Below, piece after piece: positions 9,379-18,877 of a DNA stretch of 64,000 nucleotides (position 1 is its first letter; each line of letters begins with the position of its first letter). The translations under genes and the position numbers were made by a program. Location: positions 3,786,001-3,850,000 of the forward strand of contig CP107926.1 of assembly GCA_036015235.1 (NCBI GenBank), read 5' to 3'. The notes below the pieces were generated by a model. It had not been told where the DNA came from and did not search any database. It saw only the letters and a list, made by a program, of their open reading frames with translations. Source of the DNA: Streptomyces sp. NBC_00433. GTDB taxonomy: Bacteria > Actinomycetota > Actinomycetes > Streptomycetales > Streptomycetaceae.

Positions 9379-11193
9379 CTATTCGCCGGAAACGGTCCGC
9401 GCCGGCGGCACCGCCGGAATCGGCAGCAGCGGCAGCCGCAGACCGCCGAAGGCGTCCTCCGGCACGACCGGGGCGACCGGCCTGACCGCGGCGATCCTGC
9501 GGTAGGCCTCGCCCTGGGCGGGCCGCGGGTCCGCCTCGCCCCTGTTCGGCCACAGCGACATCGCCCGCTCCGCCTGCGCGGTGATGGTCAGCGACGGGTT
9601 CACACCGAGATTCGCCGACACGGCCGCGCCGTCCACCACGTGGATGCCCGGGTGCCCGAAGAGCCGGTGGTAGGGGTCGATCACACCGTGCTCGGCGTCC
9701 TCGCCGATCGGGCAGCCGCCCAGGAAGTGCGCGGTCATCGGGCGCTGCGTGGCCTCGCCGACATTGCTGCCGGGGAAACCGTTGATCTGTTCGGCGATCA
9801 GCCGGGCCGCCTGCGCACCCTCGGGGATGTGCACCGGGTTGGGCTCGCCGTGGCCCTGCCGCGCCGTCAGCAGCCCCTTGCCCAGGCCCTTGGCCTTGCG
9901 GTAGGTCGCCAGCGAGTTGTCGCTTGTCTGCATGACCAGGCCGATGATCGTACGCTCCGACCAGCGGTAGTTGGACAGCGAGCGGAGGGCGAGCACCGGG
10001 TGCTTGGCGTTGTTGCCGAGGAATTCCAGCCAGCGCGGCACCCTGCCGCGGTAGGGCGCCGCCAGCAGCGACAGCGAGCCCATCGAGTTGGAGCCGCGGC
10101 CGTAGCGGACCGGCTCGATGTGGGTGTGGTCGTTGGGGTGCACCGACGAGGTGATCGCCACGCCCCGGGTGAAGTCCAGCGGCCGGTCCGGGTGCTTCCT
10201 GCGGTAGCGGCCCGGCGTGGTCTGGGCGCCGACCAGCGCCTCGGAATTCGTCCGGGTCAGCTCGCCGAGCCGGGCCGACATCCCGGGCAGCCGGCCCGCG
10301 TCCCGCATCGCGTGCAGCAGCGTCTGCGTGCCGTACGTGCCCGCCGCGACCACCACCTGCCCGGCCCGCAGCACCCGCCGCTCACCCTTCTTGCGGCGGT
10401 CGGTGGGCACGGCGGTCACCCGGTAGCCGCCCTCGGGATCCTCGGCCAGGTCGACGACGGTGGTCATCGGATGGACGACCGCGCCGGCCCGCTGCGCCAG
10501 GTGCAGGTAGTTCTCGTTGAGGGTGTTCTTGGCACCGTGCCGGCACCCGGTCATGCACTCCCCGCACTCGGTGCACGCCCGCCTGGACGGCCCCGCCCCG
10601 CCGAAGTACGGATCGGGGACCTCCTCGCCGGGCGCCGCCTTCTGCCGGCCGTCCGCGTCCTGCCCGTCGCCGAAGAAGACGCCGACCGGGGCCAGGTGGA
10701 AGGTGTCGCCGACGCCCATCTGCTCGGCGGCCGCCCGCAGATGCACGTCGGAGGGCGTCACCGTGGGATTGAGCCGCACGCCGAGCATGCGCCGCGCCTG
10801 GTCGTAATACGGCGCCAACTCCTGCTGCCAGTCGGTGATGTGGCCCCACTGGCGGTCCTGGAAGAAGGCCGCGGGCGGCACGTAGAGGGTGTTGGCGTAA
10901 TTCAGCGACCCGCCGCCCACCCCGGCGCCCGCCAGCACCAGCACATTGCCGAGGACATGGATGCGCTGGATGCCGTAGAGGCCGAGAGCGGGCGCCCACA
11001 GGTAGTTCCTGACGTCCCAGGAATTCCTGGGCAGTTCGTCGCGGGCGAAGCGGCGGCCCGCCTCCAGCACGCCGACCCGGTAGCCCTTCTCGGTCAGCCG
11101 CAGCGCCGAGACGGCGCCGCCGAAGCCGGAGCCGATGACGAGGACGTCGTAGTCCTCCCCGCGGCCGCTGTCCTTGCCGTCGTCCTGTGACAC
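9379..11193 (-). CDS. GMC-type FAD-dependent oxidoreductase
   Basis: Flavoprotein of 604 residues of the GMC/cholesterol oxidase-like group. It has an N-terminal FAD-binding motif (VLVIGSGFGGAVSALRL, about residues 17-33) ending in the ribose-binding LEAG. A cysteine cluster (CTECGECMTGCRHGAKNT) lies near the middle, and the C-terminal signature HFLGGCPIGEDAEHGVID and NLGVNPSLTITAQAERAM holds the usual active-site region. The substrate is unknown; sterol, alcohol or terpenoid oxidation are all possible. GTG start with GGGAGG upstream. It follows the aldehyde dehydrogenase gene by 15 bases, so an alcohol-aldehyde-acid sequence is an attractive inference. Confidence 0.9.
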   Translation of the reverse strand: MSQDDGKDSGRGEDYDVLVIGSGFGGAVSALRLTEKGYRVGVLEAGRRFARDELPRNSWDVRNYLWAPALGLYGIQRIHVLGNVLVLAGAGVGGGSLNYANTLYVPPAAFFQDRQWGHITDWQQELAPYYDQARRMLGVRLNPTVTPSDVHLRAAAEQMGVGDTFHLAPVGVFFGDGQDADGRQKAAPGEEVPDPYFGGAGPSRRACTECGECMTGCRHGAKNTLNENYLHLAQRAGAVVHPMTTVVDLAEDPEGGYRVTAVPTDRRKKGERRVLRAGQVVVAAGTYGTQTLLHAMRDAGRLPGMSARLGELTRTNSEALVGAQTTPGRYRRKHPDRPLDFTRGVAITSSVHPNDHTHIEPVRYGRGSNSMGSLSLLAAPYRGRVPRWLEFLGNNAKHPVLALRSLSNYRWSERTIIGLVMQTSDNSLATYRKAKGLGKGLLTARQGHGEPNPVHIPEGAQAARLIAEQINGFPGSNVGEATQRPMTAHFLGGCPIGEDAEHGVIDPYHRLFGHPGIHVVDGAAVSANLGVNPSLTITAQAERAMSLWPNRGEADPRPAQGEAYRRIAAVRPVAPVVPEDAFGGLRLPLLPIPAVPPARTVSGE

Positions 11194-11208
11194 CAGTGCC
11201 TCCCGCGC

Positions 11209-12828
11209 TCAGCGCATCCGGAGCTTCTTCATGAGCCGCAGCGAACGGGTCAGGAAGGCCGCGTATTTCTCGTCGTCCATGCCGAAGGCGGGCGCCATGG
11301 GAAGCAGCCGCTGCGTGGCGACGGTCTGGGCCTCGGTGAACTTCAGGATGCCCTCCGAGCCGTGCCTGCGGCCGAGCCCCGAGTCCTTCATGCCGCCCAT
11401 CGGGGCGCGCACACTGCCATAGGCGGCGGCGTAGGCCTCGTTGACATTCACCGTGCCCGAGCGCAGCCGGGCCGCGATACGGGCGCCGCGCCGGGTGTCC
11501 CTGGTCCAGACGCTGGAATTGAGGCCGTAGTCGGTGGAGTTGGCCCGCTCGACCGCCTCGTCCTCGTCACGGAAGCGGTAGACCGAGACGACCGGCCCGA
11601 AGGTCTCCTCCGCGCACACCGCCATCGGCGCCTCGACGCCGTCCAGGATCGTCGGCTCGTAGACGTAAGGCCCGATGTCCGGCCGCGCCCGGCCGCCCGC
11701 CAGCACCTTCGCGCCCTTCTCGCGCGCCTCGTCCACATGGCGCGTCACCACGTCCAACTGCCGCCGGCCCACCAGCGATCCCATGCCCGCGCCGTACGCC
11801 AGCGCCGTGCCCAGCTTCAACGCCTTGGTCTTGGCGGCGAAGCGGGCCAGGAAGGCGTCCGCCACGGACTCGTCGACGAACAACCGCTCGATGGAGATGC
11901 ACAGTTGGCCCGCCGAGGCGAAGCAGGCGCGGACCGCGCCGTCCGCGGCCTTGTCCAGGTCCGCGTCGCGCAGCACCAGCAGCGCGTTCTTGCCGCCCAG
12001 CTCCAGGCTCGCCCCGACCAGCCGGGCGGCCGCGCGCTGCGCCACCTCGCGACCCGTGCGGGTCGAGCCGGTGAAGGACACGTAGTCCGCGTGGTCGACC
12101 ACGGCGGGCCCCACGACCGGCCCGTCGCCGATCACGATCTGCCACACGCCCTCGGGCAGCCCCGCCTCGATCATCTGCTCGCGCGCCCACAGCGCGGTCA
12201 GCGCGGTCTCGGTGTCCGGCTTCATCACCACGGCATTGCCCGCGACCAGGGCGGGCAGGGCGTCCCCGACCGACAGCTCGAACGGGTAATTCCACGGGGC
12301 GATCTGCCCCACCACCCCGCGCGGCTGCCGCAGCTCCACCGTACGGGTGAGCGTCGGGATCGCGCCCTGGTGCCGCTTCGGCCCCAGATACGCCGGGGCC
12401 CTGCGCCCGTAGTGCCGCGCCGCCATCGCGACGACCTGCACCTCCTCGTGCGCGTGCAGGCGGGCTTTGCCCGTCTCGACCTGGATGAGGTCGAGCACCT
12501 CGGCCTGCCGCTCCAGGACCAGGTCGTGGAATCCGAGCAGCACCGCGGCCCTGCGGCGGACCGGCGTCCGGGCCCAGGCCGCCTGGGCGCGGCGGGCCCT
12601 CGCGAAGGCCTCCGCGACGTCCTCGGGCGACGCCTCCGGAAACTCGGCGAGCCGCTCGCCGGTGAGCGGCGTATGGCTCACCGTCCTGGTCTCCCCCGGC
12701 AGCCCGCGCGTCAGCCGTGCCAGCACCTCCGGTGTGACGACATCCCCCGCGACCCGCGACCCGAGTGGCGCGGCCGGGTTCCCGTCCTGCGGTGCGATCG
12801 CTTCTGCCAGCTCCGGGGAATCCGTCAT
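11209..12828 (-). CDS. Succinate-semialdehyde dehydrogenase-like aldehyde dehydrogenase
   Basis: NAD(P)-dependent aldehyde dehydrogenase of 539 residues, closest by eye to the GabD2 type of actinobacterial succinate-semialdehyde dehydrogenases. It shows the nucleotide-binding segment VSFTGSTRTGREVAQ, the general-base Glu in LELGGKNALLVL, and the catalytic Cys in SAGQLCISIERLFV. ATG 12828 was chosen because the frame upstream lacks similarity; no strong ribosome binding site is visible. It is co-oriented with the GMC oxidoreductase and probably co-transcribed with it. Confidence 0.9.
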   Translation of the reverse strand: MTDSPELAEAIAPQDGNPAAPLGSRVAGDVVTPEVLARLTRGLPGETRTVSHTPLTGERLAEFPEASPEDVAEAFARARRAQAAWARTPVRRRAAVLLGFHDLVLERQAEVLDLIQVETGKARLHAHEEVQVVAMAARHYGRRAPAYLGPKRHQGAIPTLTRTVELRQPRGVVGQIAPWNYPFELSVGDALPALVAGNAVVMKPDTETALTALWAREQMIEAGLPEGVWQIVIGDGPVVGPAVVDHADYVSFTGSTRTGREVAQRAAARLVGASLELGGKNALLVLRDADLDKAADGAVRACFASAGQLCISIERLFVDESVADAFLARFAAKTKALKLGTALAYGAGMGSLVGRRQLDVVTRHVDEAREKGAKVLAGGRARPDIGPYVYEPTILDGVEAPMAVCAEETFGPVVSVYRFRDEDEAVERANSTDYGLNSSVWTRDTRRGARIAARLRSGTVNVNEAYAAAYGSVRAPMGGMKDSGLGRRHGSEGILKFTEAQTVATQRLLPMAPAFGMDDEKYAAFLTRSLRLMKKLRMR

Positions 12829-13147
12829 GCGGGTGAGGTTACGACGCCACCTCACTGCGTGGCTACCCGTGAGTAAGCCGATTTCTTCCCCTGCTCAGGT
12901 TTCCGCCACCTCCCGCTGGCATGTTCCCCGCCGTGGCCGCCCGGCCTGGGGTAACCCTCGGTAGCGGGCGTCCCCACTTGCGCCGCGTGAGTGGCTTGTC
13001 ACGCAGTTCCCCGCGCCCCTGGGTGATTGCCCCTTGCGGTGGCGTTGCTTTCCTGCCCGCCTCGCCGGCGGGGCGCGCAGTTCCCCGCGCCCCTTGTGGC
13101 CTGCGTCCCCCTACGCCCCGCATCGGCCCCTGGAGGGTGAGCGTTTT
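12829..13147. repeat. Mosaic intergenic repeats, region 1
   Basis: Between the aldehyde dehydrogenase and kinase genes the core GCAGTTCCCCGCGCCCCT occurs at 13003-13020 and 13077-13094, and an inverted copy runs from 13150 into the kinase 3' end. The spacer between the first two (GCCCCTTGCGGTGGCGTTGC and flanks) recurs inverted near 50070-50120 and 59815-59870. The spacer holding GGAGGGTGAGCGTTTTTCAGG (13132-13151) recurs near 49905-49925 and 59690-59710. No gene is seen. Confidence 0.85.
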
Positions 13148-14707
13148 TCAGGGGCGCGGGGAACCGCGGAGGGGGGTGAAGGTGGCGCGGGCCGTGTCGA
13201 AGGTGGTGCGGGTCGCCTCGACCTGCGTGACGGGTCCCGAGACCCACACGTCGTACATGCGCCCACCTTGCGTCCAGCAGAGATCGAACGTACGGCGGGC
13301 ACCGCCCCCCTCGGGGAAGCCGTCGTAGGTGAATTCCCAGAGCGCGGCCTCGTGGCCGTTCTGCGTGGTCCGCGTGATGACGCCGTCACGGTAGCCCGCG
13401 TAGATGCCATGGGCGCCGCGCGCCGCCACGTGCTGGGCGTGCATGACGGCGTACGGGCCGCCGGGGTCGGGGTCCTGGACGCGTTCACCGAAGCGGAAGG
13501 CGTGGTCGGGCGACCAGTAGTAGACGCGGGGCTTGACCTCCTGCCGTACGTAGCCCGCCGGCAGGGCGACGGAGAAGCCGCGCTTGTCGGTGACCGTGAG
13601 GAAGCCGACCGGCAGGGAAGGAGCGGCGGGAGTCGCGGACGGCGCGGGCGCGGGCGCGGGTGTCGACGGCAGGGTCGTCGCCGGGGAGGACGGAGGCGGC
13701 GGCGCGGCCGCGTCGTCGCCCCGGGTGACCACGAGCGCCGCGGTGCCGCCCGCGACGACGGCGATCAGGACGGCCGCCGCCAGCCCGGCCAGCACCCGGC
13801 GCTTCCGGCCGCGCGGCCGGGACGGCGCGTCCTCGACGGGGAGTTCGGGCGTCGGCGCGTCCGGGGTGGGCGGCTCGACGCCGGTCTCCGCGTAGGCGAC
13901 CAGCACGGTCTGCACGTCCGCCGCGGCCATCCGGCGGGCCGGGTCCCTTTCGAGCAGCGCGCGTACCACCGGCAGCAGCGGGCCGACCGTCGCCGGCGGC
14001 ATGATGTCGGCGAAGGCGACGGCGTGCACGATCTCGCCGATCGACTCCCGCTGGAAGGGCGAGTGGCCGTCGACGGCCGCGCACAGCAGCGCGCCCAGCG
14101 ACCACAGGTCGGACTCGGGCCCCGCGGACCGGCCGCCCGACATCCGCTCGGGCGCGGTGTATTCGGGCGAACCGACGAAGGCCCCGGTCTCGCTGATCGT
14201 GGCGCTGCCCGGGATGTGGGCGATACCGAAGTCGGTGAGGACGACGCGGCCGCTCGCGCGGTCGACCAGGACGTTGGCGGGCTTGACGTCGCGGTGCTGG
14301 ATGCCGTGCGCGTGCGCGGCGAGCAGCGCGCCCGCGACGGCCGCGCAGATCCTGGCGGCCTCGCGGGGCGCCAACGGACCGTCCTCGCGCAGGATGTCGG
14401 CCAGGGAGCGGCCCTCGACCAGCTCCATCACGATCCACGGGCGGTCGTCCTGCTCCACGACGTCGTAGACGACGACCACGTGGGGGTGGCGGATACTCGC
14501 GACGCTGCGGGCCTCGCGCAGGGCGCGGTCGTGCTGGCGGCCCGACTCCGGGTGCAACTCCTTGACGGCCACCTGGCGGTGGAGCAGTTCGTCTGTCGCC
14601 GCCCATACGGTGCCCATGCCGCCGCGGCCCACGCGTGCGGTGAGGCGGTACCGCCCCGCGACGACATCCTGGGGTGCCGCGGCCCCCCGCCCCCCGTCAC
14701 TCGCCAT
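13148..14707 (-). CDS. Membrane Ser/Thr protein kinase (kinase A of cluster)
   Basis: Hanks-type kinase of about 519 residues with all key residues: glycine loop GRGGMGTVW, Lys49 in VAVKEL, HRD at 138-140, DFG at 159-161 and APE-like TAPERM. A Pro/Ser-rich linker leads to one membrane span (VLAGLAAAVLIAVVAGGTAALVV) and an extracellular domain of about 160 residues beginning VGFLTVTDKRGFSVALPAGY. The last five codons (GSPRP) and the stop lie in an intergenic repeat element. ATG 14707 was chosen; GTG 14725 is possible. S. coelicolor carries a comparable cluster, linked from memory to spore-wall control. Confidence 0.92.
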   Translation of the reverse strand: MASDGGRGAAAPQDVVAGRYRLTARVGRGGMGTVWAATDELLHRQVAVKELHPESGRQHDRALREARSVASIRHPHVVVVYDVVEQDDRPWIVMELVEGRSLADILREDGPLAPREAARICAAVAGALLAAHAHGIQHRDVKPANVLVDRASGRVVLTDFGIAHIPGSATISETGAFVGSPEYTAPERMSGGRSAGPESDLWSLGALLCAAVDGHSPFQRESIGEIVHAVAFADIMPPATVGPLLPVVRALLERDPARRMAAADVQTVLVAYAETGVEPPTPDAPTPELPVEDAPSRPRGRKRRVLAGLAAAVLIAVVAGGTAALVVTRGDDAAAPPPPSSPATTLPSTPAPAPAPSATPAAPSLPVGFLTVTDKRGFSVALPAGYVRQEVKPRVYYWSPDHAFRFGERVQDPDPGGPYAVMHAQHVAARGAHGIYAGYRDGVITRTTQNGHEAALWEFTYDGFPEGGGARRTFDLCWTQGGRMYDVWVSGPVTQVEATRTTFDTARATFTPLRGSPRP

Positions 14708-14813
14708 GCTCCCATCATGCCGCACCCCGGCACGGCGCTGCCGCGGACTTCACAGTTGCGGCCCGGTGGTGGGACGGGCGGGGCCGGGGAAGCCGGGGGG
14801 GACAGCGGGGAGG

Positions 14814-16808
14814 TCAGGACGTCGTGTAGGTCTCGACGACCTTGTCGAACGCTCGCTGCACAGCGGCCCGCTGGGAATCGGGGCCGTAGATGAGGATCAC
14901 GTGATAGCGGCCGTCGATCTGGACGGCGAGATTGCGGGCGTAGACGGACACCTGGTTCGCGTCCCGCCAGGTGTATTCGCCTTCGGCAGCGGGGTGACCG
15001 CCCACGGTCACAGCTTGAAGACCCGCCGCCGAGGACCAGGAAGACGCGCGGAAATCGGCGAGCTCGGGCTCGATCAACTGGTAGGCCAGGGGATCGTCCG
15101 CGTCGCCGGACGCCTTGTCGCGGCCCGGCACGACGGTCATCGTGAGGTCGCTCCCGGTGAACCGCACCTGCCCCTTGCCATTCTTGCCGGCGCGCTGCCA
15201 CCCGGTGTGGACGGCGACGGTGAAGCCCGCGGGGTCGGTGTGCAGGGCGAAGTCCGAGCCCAGGTCGGGGGGCGGCGGCGCCGCCGTGGTGGGGGCCGCG
15301 TGGGTGGGCTCCTTGGTCGGCGGCGGCTTGGCCGCGGTAGGCGACGCGGAGGCGGACGCCGACGCCGAGGGCGACTTGGCCTTGTCGCCGCCGGAGCCCG
15401 GCATCTGCGCCGGCACCGTACGGTCGCCGCCCGCACCGCCGTCGGTGTCGTCGCGGTGCGGCAGCAGCAGGACCACGAAGACGACGAGCGCGACGAGCAC
15501 CGCCAGGACCAGCACCAGAAGGCGGGCGCCGAGCCGGCGCGGGGCGGCGGCGGAGCCGGCGGAGGACGAGGAGGAGACCACCTGCTCCTCGTGGTAGTGC
15601 TCCTGGCGGACCTCGCTGCGCCGCACCTTCTCCCGCTTGTCCTTGGCGACCTTGGCCTGCTTGCCGCGGGCGTGCCTGCGGTGCTGGAGGCCGGCGGGGT
15701 CGGCGGCCTCGCGGCGGCGGCGCCGGACCAGCTCGCCCTTGCGGCGCTTGACGGGGAGCTTGGCCGGGTCGGTGGGGACCTGGACGGTGTTGGCGCCGAT
15801 CTCCGGCTCGGGTGCGGAGCGGATGAGGGAGCGGAGCCAGCCGCCCAACTCCTCGGCCTCGGGCCGCTCTTCGGGGTCGGGCCGCAGCAGGGACTCGACG
15901 ACGGGCCGCAGTGGTCCGCATTCCTCGGCGAAGGCCGGCGGTTCGGCGCACACGAGTTGCACCAGCTCGGCGGCATTCTCCTCGGGGTAGGGCGGGTGGC
16001 CCTGGACGCTGCGGAAGAGCAGGGAGCCGAGCGCCCACAGGTCGGCGGCCGGGCCGACGGGGGGCGACAGCCGCCAGTTCTCGTGCACCGGGTGCGCCTG
16101 CTCCGGCGCCCAGCGCTCGGTGACGGCGCCGACGACGGTGATGCGGTTCTGCCGGGCCCGCTCCTGTTCGAGCGCGGACCGCGGGCCGTGCCAGGCCGCC
16201 GGGTCGCGTACGACCGGCTCGGCCGCTTCCGCGGAGCCGCTCATCGCCGGCACTTGCTCGGGCAGCGGGTCGTAGCCGCAGAGGGCTTCCTGGGCGGCGC
16301 CGGCCGCCAGGCCGCCGAGCATGGCGCGGCCGTCGTCGCAGACCAGCACGGTGCCCGCGGTGACATTGCGGTGGGTCCAGCCGCCGGCGTGCAGCGCGCG
16401 CAGCGCGGTGAGGACGTCGGAGGCGACCTCGGCGGCGCGGTAGGCGTCGATGGGGCGTTCGGCGAGCAAGGCGGCGAGCGGGCGACCGGACACCAGTTCG
16501 CTAGCGATCCACAGGCTGCCGTCCTCGACGAAGATGTCGAAGACCTGCACCAGCCGCGGGTGGTCGGCGATCGCGGCGGCGGCGCGGGCGGCCTCCAGGG
16601 CGCGGCGGGAGCTGTCGTCCAGGCCGTCGGGGTCGCTGTCGCCGGTGTGTTCGGCGGCCACCACCTCGGGCAGCAGCACCTGGCGGACCAGGACTTCCTG
16701 GCCGCTGTAGGTGTCGAAGGCGCGCGTCTCCACGAGTTCGTACTCGTCCGCGGGCGGCCTGGGCAGCCGGTAGCGGTCGGCGAGCACCCGCCCTGCGTAT
16801 TCGTCCAC
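14814..16808 (-). CDS. Membrane protein with degenerate Ser/Thr kinase domain (pseudokinase)
   Basis: A 664-residue paralogue of the neighbouring kinases with catalytic residues lost. There is no glycine-rich loop (residues 15-36), the ATP lysine is Arg42, HRD has become HRN (146-148), and the DFG position reads LGG (164-166). The helical C-lobe is still recognisable (ADLWALGSLLFRSVQG). A basic linker, one strong membrane span (LLVLVLAVLVALVVFVVLLL) and the same extracellular domain as the other kinases follow (GSDFALHTDPAGFTVAVHTGW). It probably serves as a scaffold or regulator for the active kinases. GTG start with GGGAGGGGG upstream. Confidence 0.9.
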   Translation of the reverse strand: MDEYAGRVLADRYRLPRPPADEYELVETRAFDTYSGQEVLVRQVLLPEVVAAEHTGDSDPDGLDDSSRRALEAARAAAAIADHPRLVQVFDIFVEDGSLWIASELVSGRPLAALLAERPIDAYRAAEVASDVLTALRALHAGGWTHRNVTAGTVLVCDDGRAMLGGLAAGAAQEALCGYDPLPEQVPAMSGSAEAAEPVVRDPAAWHGPRSALEQERARQNRITVVGAVTERWAPEQAHPVHENWRLSPPVGPAADLWALGSLLFRSVQGHPPYPEENAAELVQLVCAEPPAFAEECGPLRPVVESLLRPDPEERPEAEELGGWLRSLIRSAPEPEIGANTVQVPTDPAKLPVKRRKGELVRRRRREAADPAGLQHRRHARGKQAKVAKDKREKVRRSEVRQEHYHEEQVVSSSSSAGSAAAPRRLGARLLVLVLAVLVALVVFVVLLLPHRDDTDGGAGGDRTVPAQMPGSGGDKAKSPSASASASASPTAAKPPPTKEPTHAAPTTAAPPPPDLGSDFALHTDPAGFTVAVHTGWQRAGKNGKGQVRFTGSDLTMTVVPGRDKASGDADDPLAYQLIEPELADFRASSWSSAAGLQAVTVGGHPAAEGEYTWRDANQVSVYARNLAVQIDGRYHVILIYGPDSQRAAVQRAFDKVVETYTTS

Positions 16809-16914
16809 GGCGCCCCCTCCCTGGCCCGGTCGGACTGCGGTACGAACCGGTCACGTCCGGGCGGTTCCGGATGCGTACAGTTCGCGCCCCTTCACGATAC
16901 GTGCTGCGGCGCGC

Positions 16915-18792
16915 TCACTTGGCCGGTTTGAACGTGTCGAGGACGACGTCGCGAATGTGCCGGTTCGCATCGCTGTTCCACGTGCCGGTGGGGAAGTCGA
17001 GCAGCAGGGCGTAGCCGTGGTGAGCGTCCGTCACCATGCCTCGGTTCTGGACACGCACTTGCGTACCCGCAAGCGTCCGCTTGTACTCCCAGTCCGCGGT
17101 GTCGTATCCACGGTAGTCGGCCTTCCTGACGCCGATCAGCTGGTAGCCGGACAGCGTCGGGCCGACGGTCTTGGAGTCGTGCTGCCATTTGGCGAGCGCG
17201 CTGGGGCCGGGGGTCGGTGTGAAGTCGACCAGCAGTTCGCCGCCCGCGGGACCGGCGAAGAGCGTGCCCGTGTGGTAACGGTTCTGGGCCGCCGGCACCC
17301 GCTTCCAGTCCGCGGGGATCGCCACGGAGGCCTTCCCTGCACCTTGCACGAGGGTGAAGCCGGCGGGCGGGGCGCCGGGGCCGCCGGCCGGGTCGGCGGT
17401 CGCGGACGGCTTGCCGCCCTTGCCCGCGGAGTCGTCGGCCGCGTCGTCACCCGAGCCGGAGCCGGAGTCCGAACCGGAGCCGGCGGCGGGCGTGCTCGCC
17501 GGGGCCGACGGCTTGCGGTCGGCGCCCGGCTTGGCCGGCGCGGACGTCGGGTCGCCGTTCTTGGTGTCGCCGCCGTCCTTCCCGCCACCGGAGTTGGCGA
17601 GCACCACGCCTATCACCGTGCCCAGCAGGGCGAGTACGAGGACGGTGACGCCGATCAGCAGGGTGCGGCGGGGGACGACGTCGGTGATCGAGGCGCGGGC
17701 GGGCGGCGGCGCGTCGGCCGGCATGCCGGGCTCCGGCGCGGGCTTGGCCGCGGCCTTCGCGGCGGGCTTGGCGGGCTTGGCGGGCTTGGGCGGCTTGGCC
17801 GCGGCCTTGCGTACCGTACGCAGCGCCTCGCGCACCCTGACCTGCTCGGCCGCCGTCCGCCGGGCGGCGGCGGGCGCGTCGGTCGGGGTCGGCTGCGGGT
17901 CGACGGGCAGTACGGCGGTGGGGGCGTCACCGGTGGGGGCGGGCGGTGCGACGGGCCGGTCGGGGGCCTTGGCGACGCCCTCCAGCATCCTGCGGGCGGC
18001 CTGCTCGTCGAGGCGCTGCTCGGGGTCCTTGGCCAGCAGCCCGGTGATGACGGCGGCGAGCGGTCCCGCATTCTGCATCGGCCCGACGGGCTCGGTCATC
18101 ACCGCGGTCAGGGTGGCGATCGCCGAGCCCTTGTCGTAGGGCGGGCGGCCCTCGACGGAGGCGAAGAGCAGCGCGCCCAGCGACCACAGGTCGGCGGGCG
18201 GGCCCGGCTTCTGGCCGCGGGCGCGCTCCGGCGAGATGTACGAGGGCGCTCCGACCAGCATGCCGGTCGAGGTGACCGAGGGGTCGCCGTCGATCTGGGC
18301 GATGCCGAAGTCGCCGAGCACGACCCGCGAGTCGTCGGCGATGAGCACGTTGGACGGTTTGACGTCGCGGTGCAGGATGCCCTCGCGGTGTGCGGCGGAC
18401 AGCACGTCGAGGATGACGAGCCCGACCTCCGCCGCCCGCTTGGGGGTCAGCGGGCCGTCCTCGCGGATGGCGTCGGACAGCGACCTGCCCTCGATCAGCT
18501 CCATCACGATCCACGGCCGGTCGTCCTCCTTGACGACGTCGTAGACGGTGATGGCGCCGGTGTTGCGGATCCGGGCGGTCGCCTTGGCCTCGCGCAGGGT
18601 GCGCGTGACCATGCGGCGCTTCTCCTCCTCGTCCACATTGCCGGGGAAGCGCAGTTCCTTGACGGCGACGGTGCGGCCCAGGGTCTCGTCGACCGCGCGC
18701 CAGACCGTGCCCATCCCGCCCTTGCCCAGTACGCCGTCGAGGCGGTACCGGTCGGCGAGCACGCGTCCGTCGGTACCTTCGGCCTCGCTCAT
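16915..18792 (-). CDS. Membrane Ser/Thr protein kinase (kinase C of cluster)
   Basis: Active-looking Hanks-type kinase of 625 residues: GKGGMGTVW, Lys45 in VAVKEL, HRD 141-143, DFG 161-163 and YISPERARG. An Ala/Lys/Pro-rich linker (KAAAKPPKPAKPAKPAAKAA) precedes the membrane span TLLIGVTVLVLALLGTVIGVVLA, a Ser/Asp/Gly-rich stalk, and the shared extracellular domain (PAGFTLVQGAGKASVAIPADW) ending DTFKPAK. The start is ATG 18792 with GAGGGA five bases upstream. It lies between the pseudokinase and kinase D in the same orientation. Confidence 0.93.
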   Translation of the reverse strand: MSEAEGTDGRVLADRYRLDGVLGKGGMGTVWRAVDETLGRTVAVKELRFPGNVDEEEKRRMVTRTLREAKATARIRNTGAITVYDVVKEDDRPWIVMELIEGRSLSDAIREDGPLTPKRAAEVGLVILDVLSAAHREGILHRDVKPSNVLIADDSRVVLGDFGIAQIDGDPSVTSTGMLVGAPSYISPERARGQKPGPPADLWSLGALLFASVEGRPPYDKGSAIATLTAVMTEPVGPMQNAGPLAAVITGLLAKDPEQRLDEQAARRMLEGVAKAPDRPVAPPAPTGDAPTAVLPVDPQPTPTDAPAAARRTAAEQVRVREALRTVRKAAAKPPKPAKPAKPAAKAAAKPAPEPGMPADAPPPARASITDVVPRRTLLIGVTVLVLALLGTVIGVVLANSGGGKDGGDTKNGDPTSAPAKPGADRKPSAPASTPAAGSGSDSGSGSGDDAADDSAGKGGKPSATADPAGGPGAPPAGFTLVQGAGKASVAIPADWKRVPAAQNRYHTGTLFAGPAGGELLVDFTPTPGPSALAKWQHDSKTVGPTLSGYQLIGVRKADYRGYDTADWEYKRTLAGTQVRVQNRGMVTDAHHGYALLLDFPTGTWNSDANRHIRDVVLDTFKPAK

Positions 18793-18877
18793 GGGTTCCC
18801 TCTGCAGTCCTGCGGTGTGAATCCCCATCATCCCCGATGGAGGTGCGGAGACGCGAATACGGAGATCGGGCCGCGCG

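Noticed and set aside
9080-9505. Plus-strand frame of about 140 codons upstream of guaA
   Set aside because: It runs into the 3' end of the oxidoreductase gene, has no convincing start signal and no recognisable protein sequence.
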